Source: Candidatus Roseilinea sp. (GTDB lineage: Bacteria; Chloroflexota; Anaerolineae; J036; Brachytrichaceae). From it: 64,000 nt of DNA. A program made the translations under genes and the position numbers. The notes beneath the pieces were generated by a model, which was given only the letters and a program-made list of their open reading frames with translations, was not told where the DNA came from and searched no databases. Below are positions 58,933 through 64,000 of the stretch, in pieces; position 1 is the stretch's first letter; each line of letters begins with the position of its first letter. The stretch is taken from assembly GCA_026003755.1 (NCBI GenBank), contig BPHV01000003.1, forward strand, positions 62,001 through 126,000, in the 5' to 3' direction.

Positions 58933-60081
58933 CTATAGGAACAGGCGCATGGCCTGGTTGCTGACGAATCGCCCGCGCTCTGTCAGCCGAATGCGTTCAT
59001 CGGTGACTTCCAGCAATCCCTGTGCGACGCCCTGCTCCAGCGCGCGCGCGTAGAAATGGGCGACCGGCGCGCCGTAGCGTTCGGCGAAGCGCGCCTGATC
59101 CACGCCTTCGTGCAACAGCCGTAATCCCAGCATCATCGTCTCGCCGCGCGAGGTGGGTTCGTCAACGTCTTCGCTGCCCAGCTCAACTGGTGCGCCTTGT
59201 GCGATGCGCGCGATGTAGTCGGCCGGCCGCTTGACTTTCCAGTAGCGTCGTCGGATCGTCGAGCCATGCGCGCCTGCGCCGAAGCCGTGATAAGGCTCGT
59301 TGCGCCAGTAGATCAGGTTATGCGCGCATGCGCGGCCGGGTTTGCACCAGTTCGAGATCTCGTAGTGCTCAAAGCCTGCCTGGTCCAGCGCGCGCTCGGC
59401 GAACTCATACATATCGGCGGCCAGGTCTGGATCGGGCAGAGGCAGCTCGCCGCGGCGCGTCCAGTCGTGCATCGGCGTGCCTACCTCGATGGTCAAGGCA
59501 TACAGGGAGAGGTGATCTGGGTCGAGTGCAAGCGCAGCTTCCACTGTCCGCTGCCAGGACTGGAGCGACTGGTTGGGCAAGCCGAAGATCAGGTCGAGGT
59601 TGATGTTGTCGAAGCCGGCTGCGCGCGCAGCCGCAATCGCCGTGTGCACCTCGTCCCAGCCGTGCTCGCGGCCGAGCAAACGCAGCTCGTCCGGGTTGGC
59701 GCTCTGCGCGCCGAAGCTCAGGCGGTTGACGCCTTCGGCGCGCAGGGCGCGCAGATAGTCCATGCTGACTGTGCCGGGATTGCACTCCGTGGTAATCTCG
59801 CACCGCTCGGGCAGGTTGAACGCCTCGCGGCAGGCGCGGATGAGCGAGCCGATTTGGTCGGGGCGCAAGAGCGAAGGCGTGCCGCCGCCGACGAAGATCG
59901 TATGGGCCGGCGCGCGCATCGGCCCGCCTTCCGCCCGCCCGGCACCTTGTGCCAGGATCTCCTGCCGCAGCGCGCGGACGTACGGCTCGAACAGCGCGTC
60001 CAGGCCGACGTAGGTGTTGAAATCGCAGTAGCTGCAGCGCGCGCGGCAAAACGGGATGTGCAGGTAGATGCCGGTGTTCAT
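58933..60081 (-). CDS. hemW: HemW-type radical SAM heme chaperone
   Basis: 382 aa. Radical SAM cluster C12-x3-C16-x2-C19 in HIPFCRARCSYCDFNTY, GGGTPSLL after it, and the HemW-specific C-terminal domain (TMMLGLRLLHEGVD). GITTECNPGT-like region is TTECNPGTVSMD; FGAQSANPDELRLLGREH is another family block. Formerly called oxygen-independent coproporphyrinogen oxidase; HemN differs in having a distinct CxxxCxxCxC motif and is about 450 aa. It probably binds heme and delivers it. An 8-bp palindrome lies 20 bp upstream (60102-60119). Confidence 0.9.
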   Translation of the reverse strand: MNTGIYLHIPFCRARCSYCDFNTYVGLDALFEPYVRALRQEILAQGAGRAEGGPMRAPAHTIFVGGGTPSLLRPDQIGSLIRACREAFNLPERCEITTECNPGTVSMDYLRALRAEGVNRLSFGAQSANPDELRLLGREHGWDEVHTAIAAARAAGFDNINLDLIFGLPNQSLQSWQRTVEAALALDPDHLSLYALTIEVGTPMHDWTRRGELPLPDPDLAADMYEFAERALDQAGFEHYEISNWCKPGRACAHNLIYWRNEPYHGFGAGAHGSTIRRRYWKVKRPADYIARIAQGAPVELGSEDVDEPTSRGETMMLGLRLLHEGVDQARFAERYGAPVAHFYARALEQGVAQGLLEVTDERIRLTERGRFVSNQAMRLFL

Positions 60082-60210
60082 CGTAGGTCACGCGTCATTG
60101 CGCCGGTAAGTTTACCGGCTGCGGCGCCCAGGCGACCATGCGGGCGTCGGGAGAAGCGCAACGCAGCAGATCGCGCCGCTTGAGGATTGCATGGTTTACT
60201 TGAGATTCAC

Positions 60211-60444
60211 ATGATCGTCAGCATCGTCGGAGCGATTCTCTCCTTCCTCCTGCTCGTCAACGGCTTTGCGGCGCTGCGCCGGCCGCTGGACGAGCTGGTG
60301 AAGTACGACCCGCTGGGCAGACGGCTGCTGGAGCGGCGCGGCGAAAAGTTCACCCTGCGCATGTATCGCCTCTTCGGCCTGGCCATGGTGGCGCTCGGGC
60401 TCGTCGCCGGCTATGCGTCTATTTACCGGTTGATAGGTAATTGA
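60211..60444 (+). CDS. Small two-helix membrane protein
   Basis: 77 aa from ATG 60211; a TTG at 60187 could add eight residues. Two membrane helices: IVSIVGAILSFLLLVNGFAA and MYRLFGLAMVALGLVAGYAS, with a charged loop LDELVKYDPLGRRLLERRGE between them. Family unknown. Nothing ties it to the adjacent DNA methyltransferase apart from 42 bp distance on the same strand. Confidence 0.65.
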   Translation: MIVSIVGAILSFLLLVNGFAALRRPLDELVKYDPLGRRLLERRGEKFTLRMYRLFGLAMVALGLVAGYASIYRLIGN

Positions 60445-60486
60445 GACGTCGCTTTCGCGATATACTCTGTTGCAGACGCCCAAACG

Positions 60487-61383
60487 ATGCGCCAAATCAA
60501 GACCGAACTGCTTCACGGCGACTGTCTTGAGGTGCTGAGATCATTCGCCGACGACTCATTCGATCTGATCATCACCTCGCCGCCATACGCGGACAGCCGG
60601 GCGAAGACATACGGCGGCATTCATCCCGACGCGTATGTGGACTGGTTTCTCCCGCGCGCCGAACAGTTCATGCGCGTGTTGAAACCCAGCGGCACGTTCA
60701 TATTAAACATCAAAGAGAAGGTGGTGAACGGTGAGCGGCATACCTACGTGCTGGAACTCATCCTGGCGTTGCGCCGGCAAGGCTGGCTTTGGACCGAGGA
60801 ATACATCTGGCACAAGAAGAACTGCTACCCCGGCAAATGGCCGAACCGATTCCGCGATGCCTGGGAGCGCTGCCTCCAATTCAACAAGGCCAAGAAGTTC
60901 AAGATGTTTCAGGACGCCGTGCGCGTCCCTATGGGAGGCTGGGCGGAGACGCGACTGAAGTCGCTTGGCAAAAACGACGTGGTTCGCTTCGACTCGCGCG
61001 TGGGCAGCGGTTTCGGCAAGAACATCGCCAACTGGCTCGGTCGCGACCTCGCTTACCCGACCAACGTGCTTCATCTCGCCACGGAAACGGGGAATAAGAA
61101 TCACAGCGCTTCTTTCCCTCTTGCCCTACCTGCATGGTTCATCAAGCTCTTCACCGAGGAAGGCGACTGGGTGCTCGACCCTTTCGTTGGTTCAGGCACC
61201 ACATGCGAAGCCGCGCAAAACCTCGCGCGCGACTCGGTCGGCATTGATATCAAGCAAGAGTATGTGGATCTGGCGCGTTCGCGCCTCAGTTCGGTCAAAT
61301 CAATGCGCTTCGAGCCGGGTGAACAGTATGTCGCCAATAACGGAAGATCAGCTCGCCGCTTACATCGTTCCAAACATTCGTAA
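60487..61383 (+). CDS. Type II DNA methyltransferase, N4-cytosine type
   Basis: 298 aa beta-class enzyme, i.e. catalytic motif first and SAM motif last. TSPPYADSRAK (S31-P-P-Y34) is motif IV; the serine form is typical of N4-cytosine methyltransferases. The AdoMet motif DPFVGSGTTCEAAQNLAR (231-) is at the end, and GDCLEVLRSFADDSFDLIIT leads in. Its reading frame overlaps the start of the restriction-gene remnant at 61328. TATACT at 60461-60466 may be the -10. The recognised sequence cannot be read off. Confidence 0.9.
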   Translation: MRQIKTELLHGDCLEVLRSFADDSFDLIITSPPYADSRAKTYGGIHPDAYVDWFLPRAEQFMRVLKPSGTFILNIKEKVVNGERHTYVLELILALRRQGWLWTEEYIWHKKNCYPGKWPNRFRDAWERCLQFNKAKKFKMFQDAVRVPMGGWAETRLKSLGKNDVVRFDSRVGSGFGKNIANWLGRDLAYPTNVLHLATETGNKNHSASFPLALPAWFIKLFTEEGDWVLDPFVGSGTTCEAAQNLARDSVGIDIKQEYVDLARSRLSSVKSMRFEPGEQYVANNGRSARRLHRSKHS

Positions 61384-61564
61384 GTTCCACCAGGCGCGTG
61401 AAGAGCGCCTATCCCGATTGACATTGCAGAACATCCTTCTGCGAAAGAATCCTTACGTGTCGACGGACGGGAGATCAACGAGGATAAGGGCGACTATCGC
61501 AAGCGATGTGGTCAAGCGTTTTGGCACTTCAGCAAGAACTCCGCCGACGCGCGCCCGGCGCTAA
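61328..61564 (+). pseudogene. Remnant of a PmeII-type restriction endonuclease
   Basis: From ATG 61328 (overlapping the methyltransferase end) the 78-codon frame reads MSPITEDQLAAYIVPNIRKF and RLSRLTLQNILLRKNPYV, the N terminus of restriction enzymes of the PmeII-like group (pattern L-x-x-x-L-x-R-K-N-P-Y). After codon 44 the frame loses sense. In another frame (61459-61560) a short VDGREINEDKGDYRKRCGQA then FWHFSKN segment looks like the C-terminal part of the same enzyme. The roughly 200 residues between are missing, so it is an internal deletion and the system is not functional. Confidence 0.6.
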
Positions 61565-63063
61565 TACGCCCCACGCCCCGTGAGCACGTAGGGAATGGTG
61601 CGCAGCATGATCTTGAGATCGAGCGAGGGCGACCAGTTCTCGATGTAGTACACGTCCAGCAGGCACATTTCGTCGAACGACAGCTCGCTGCGCCCGCTGA
61701 TCTGCCACAGGCCGGTGATGCCGGGCTGCACGCGCAACCGCTCGCGATGCCAGTCCGCATACTGCGCCACCTCAGACAGCAGCGCAGGGCGCGGCCCGAC
61801 GATGCTCATGTCGCCCTTGAGCACATTCCAAAACTGCGGCAACTCATCTATGCTCAACTTGCGCAAGAGGCGGCCGACCTTCGTCCGGCGTGGGTCATCC
61901 TTGATTTTGAAGATTGGGCCGTCCGCTTCGTTCATCGCCATCAATTGGTCGCGCATCTGGTCGGCGTCTTTATACATCGAACGCAGTTTATAGAGCTTAA
62001 AGGGCTTGCCGTTTTTGCCGGCGCGCAGTTGCGTGAAGATGACCGGCCCAGGCGATTCCAACCGAATCGCCAGGCAGGCGATGGCAACGACCGGCAAGCT
62101 CAGCAGCAGGAGGATGCCGCCGAAAACTACATCCATGCTGCGCTTAACGACCCAATCCATGCCGACGATGCCGTCTTGCGCGTCACGTGGGCTGAGCATC
62201 GGGATGCCGCCAAAGTCGTTCACGTCCAGCTTACGCAGGTTGATCTGCAACAGCGATGGCGCCACGTGCACCCGCACATGGTGCGCCCGGCAAATTTCAA
62301 TCAACTCCAGGATCTTCGGCTGCGCCGACCAGGGCAGCGTGATCACCACGTCGTCCACCGGATAGCGCCGCAGCAGATCCGACAGCGCGTCCACCTCGCC
62401 CAGTGCGGGGAAGCGGCCGATGTCGGTGTGGCCGCGTCGTGGGTCATCGTCCACGAAGCCGATGCAACGATAGCCCAGGTCAGGCCGGGCGAACAGCGTG
62501 CGCATCACCGCTCGACCGAATTCGCCTGCGCCGACGATCAGCACGTTGGATACGCCGATGCCCCGCGCGCGCTGGTGCGCGTCGTAGGCGTTCTTGATCG
62601 CGCGCGAGACGCCGAGCAAGGCGACAAGGAACATGCCCGCTTCGGCTATCAACAGGCGCGAATACACCGCCGGCCCGTAGATAAAGATCGCCACCCAGAC
62701 GATGAACATCGCCTTGAGCACGCTGCCGGTGATCGTCCACATCTGGTCGAGCCAGGAAGGCGTGCGACGCCGCGCATACGCGCCATCCAGCCAGAAGAAG
62801 GCCAACACTGCCAGGGTGAACAACACCTGAATCGGCCAATAGTCGCTGAAGGCGGCGTTGAACTCGATGTCGCGGAACAACTGCCAGCGGTAGCGCGCCA
62901 CGTAACCCAGCGCGAACGCGACGTTGATCAACGCGATATCGCTGATGAGGATCGCGAGCAGGCCCCGTTTCGCCGACGCCTCGCGAGGCGCCGAACGCGA
63001 CGCGCTGCCGCGTCCAGGGGCATCCTCGCTGCGCGAAGTAGCCTCAGCCGATGGGGAGATCAT
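61561..63063 (-). CDS. Exopolysaccharide polyprenyl glycosylphosphotransferase (WbaP/CpsE family)
   Basis: 500 aa. Four N-terminal membrane helices (about 30-145), a CoA-binding-like Rossmann domain (VLIVGAGEFGRAVMRTLFAR), a fifth membrane segment (RSMDVVFGGILLLLSLPVVA), then the catalytic bacterial sugar-transferase domain: FKLYKLRSM, TKVGRLLRKLSIDELPQFWN, MSIVGPRPALLSEV and QPGITGLWQISGRSELSF. It transfers a sugar-1-phosphate to undecaprenyl phosphate, starting surface-polysaccharide assembly. The start lies 20 bp within the upstream gene end. Confidence 0.93.
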   Translation of the reverse strand: MISPSAEATSRSEDAPGRGSASRSAPREASAKRGLLAILISDIALINVAFALGYVARYRWQLFRDIEFNAAFSDYWPIQVLFTLAVLAFFWLDGAYARRRTPSWLDQMWTITGSVLKAMFIVWVAIFIYGPAVYSRLLIAEAGMFLVALLGVSRAIKNAYDAHQRARGIGVSNVLIVGAGEFGRAVMRTLFARPDLGYRCIGFVDDDPRRGHTDIGRFPALGEVDALSDLLRRYPVDDVVITLPWSAQPKILELIEICRAHHVRVHVAPSLLQINLRKLDVNDFGGIPMLSPRDAQDGIVGMDWVVKRSMDVVFGGILLLLSLPVVAIACLAIRLESPGPVIFTQLRAGKNGKPFKLYKLRSMYKDADQMRDQLMAMNEADGPIFKIKDDPRRTKVGRLLRKLSIDELPQFWNVLKGDMSIVGPRPALLSEVAQYADWHRERLRVQPGITGLWQISGRSELSFDEMCLLDVYYIENWSPSLDLKIMLRTIPYVLTGRGAY

Positions 63064-64000
63064 AGATGCGGTAGGTCTTGTACACGGTCGCGCCGACCTG
63101 GGCGATGATCCGGTTCATGGCATCGTTCGTCTCCAGAATCCACGACATCTCGCCGCCGATGTAGCCCTTGGTGATGCCCGTCTGCAACATCCGCAACATC
63201 AACACGGCTTCAATGCCGGATGCGCGATACTCCTTCAACACACCGGCCAGAATCACGCGCACCGAATTCACCATCCTGCGCCGGTAGTAGAGGAATTTGA
63301 GCAGCGTCCACCATTCTGGCGTTTTGGGGTTGGGATACGCTTTGCGCAGCGGCCGGTTCACGTTCGGCAGGGCGATGCCGATGCCAACCGGCTTGCCCTG
63401 CGCTTCGACAATCAGGATGAAGTCCGGGTCGGCAAACTGCTTCAAGTTGCTGACCACGTGCTCTAATTCACGGTCGGTCATCGGCACATGCCCCCAGTTC
63501 TCGCGCCATGCGCCGGATTCGCTGGCATAGACTGCCTTGAGCGCCTGCACCTCGCGCGCCAGGTGCCTGAAATCGGCCGTGCGCACGGTGAAGCGCCCGC
63601 GCTTCTCAACCAGCCGGCTCAGCCGCTCCAGCTTCTCGCCGATGACGCGCTGCGCCGTCTCTGCGGATACCCACCACGCCCATAGGTCCATCGCCTTCGT
63701 GAACCCGTAGCGCTCGATCAATTCGACGTAGTAGCGCGGGTTATAGGTCATCAGCACCATCGGCTCACTGTCGAAGCCGTCCACCAGCAACCCGCATTCG
63801 TCGTTCAGGCTGAGCGTCGCCGGGCCACGCAACACTTTCATGCCGCGTGCCTTCACCCAATCGCGCGCAGCGTCGAAGAGCGCTGCAGCCACCTCGAAGT
63901 CGTTGATCGTCTCGAAGCCCCCAAAGAAGCCGGTCTTCTCGTTGTGGAAAGCATTGTGTCGGTTGTTTTGGATTGCGACAATCGTGCCGACGATTCGTCC
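63044..64000 (-). CDS. GNAT-like N-acyltransferase (YghO-type), 5' end beyond the window
   Basis: At least 318 codons; the frame is open to the edge. Upstream of the GTG at 63892 it continues GRIVGTIVAIQNNRHN and EKTGFFGGFETINDFEVAAA, so the gene starts outside. It contains LFDAARDWVKARGMKVLRGP, SLNDECGLLVDGFDSEPMVL and MTYNPRYYVELIERYGFTKA, then FILIVEAQGKPVGIGIALPN and GGEMSWILETNDAMNRIIAQ. This is the pattern of YghO-like proteins related to GNAT. Its end overlaps the sugar transferase start by 20 bp. Function unknown; a surface-polysaccharide context is suggested. Confidence 0.82.
   Translation of the reverse strand, partial: GRIVGTIVAIQNNRHNAFHNEKTGFFGGFETINDFEVAAALFDAARDWVKARGMKVLRGPATLSLNDECGLLVDGFDSEPMVLMTYNPRYYVELIERYGFTKAMDLWAWWVSAETAQRVIGEKLERLSRLVEKRGRFTVRTADFRHLAREVQALKAVYASESGAWRENWGHVPMTDRELEHVVSNLKQFADPDFILIVEAQGKPVGIGIALPNVNRPLRKAYPNPKTPEWWTLLKFLYYRRRMVNSVRVILAGVLKEYRASGIEAVLMLRMLQTGITKGYIGGEMSWILETNDAMNRIIAQVGATVYKTYRIYDLPIG

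Noticed and set aside
60102-60119. Eight-bp palindrome upstream of hemW as a terminator or operator
   Set aside because: Perfect but short, no T-run and no partner; noted only.
1-64000. tRNA, rRNA, CRISPR arrays, insertion sequences, integrases
   Set aside because: None could be recognised in the gaps; the Cas4-like protein at 28727-28978 has no cas neighbours, and no repeat-spacer array is visible.

Overview
The window is GC-rich, densely coded bacterial chromosome with no rRNA, tRNA, CRISPR array, transposase or integrase that I can recognise. Gene content points to a pigmented member of the Chloroflexota (green non-sulfur bacteria, probably the Anaerolineae side). The evidence is a CrtI-type carotenoid desaturase, a lycopene cyclase and a geranylgeranyl reductase-type flavoprotein, together with an FMN-riboswitch-controlled ThiXYZ-like (RibXYZ) transporter, an arrangement reported in this phylum. 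DUF2723 and PH-domain membrane proteins also fit. This assignment is inference; no marker rRNA is present.

Layout. 1-9.8 kb: tRNA thiolation (mnmA, partial, with a cysteine desulfurase), a WecG/TagA-type glycosyltransferase, a CRP/PH-domain membrane protein, peptide deformylase, a CelD/FemAB-like acetyltransferase, and a tsaE-tsaB-rimI set. 10-18 kb: SRPBCC protein, glutaminyl cyclase, HerA-like ATPase, a QueF-like protein without the usual active-site residues, then an AraC regulator with a PhyH dioxygenase and a fucose/arabinose-isomerase-family enzyme. 17.7-32.3 kb: HxlR regulator with a protoglobin, lycopene cyclase, M19 dipeptidase, a promoter with two LexA-box-like operators driving a stripped-down FtsK-type motor plus a small membrane protein, then the minus-strand chain (Cas4-box membrane protein, SGNH esterase, smc, crtI), PrsW protease, geranylgeranyl reductase and homocysteine methyltransferase. 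32.3-47.5 kb: frameshifted amidase, fabI, duplicated-domain lipoprotein, Gfo/Idh/MocA oxidoreductase, CopD protein with an archaeal-type methyltransferase, epimerase, XRE regulator, GT4 and DUF2723 envelope genes, xseA, and a degenerate phosphatase-fold membrane protein. 47.6-57.2 kb: diadenylate cyclase cdaA, the RibXYZ transporter with its FMN riboswitch, Rieske protein, rfbC, and a five-gene sulfane-sulfur operon (rhodanese, persulfide dioxygenase-rhodanese fusion, TauE, rhodanese lipoprotein, FmdB zinc ribbon) divergent from a LysR regulator. 57.4-64 kb: M20 peptidase, hemW, a DNA methyltransferase with the wreck of its restriction partner, a polyprenyl sugar transferase and a GNAT-like protein cut by the window end.

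The most unusual items are: the putative SOS-type promoter in front of an FtsK beta/alpha motor that lacks both membrane and gamma domains and is followed by a separate two-helix membrane protein; a six-unit heptamer array that runs through the start codon of lycopene cyclase; palindromic elements inserted in frame into two membrane-protein genes; the Cas4-like N-terminal box grafted onto a transmembrane helix; and enzyme folds (QueF-like, alkaline-phosphatase-like) that have lost catalytic residues. Two genes (FtsK-like, amidase) carry single-base frameshifts that could be real or assembly errors.
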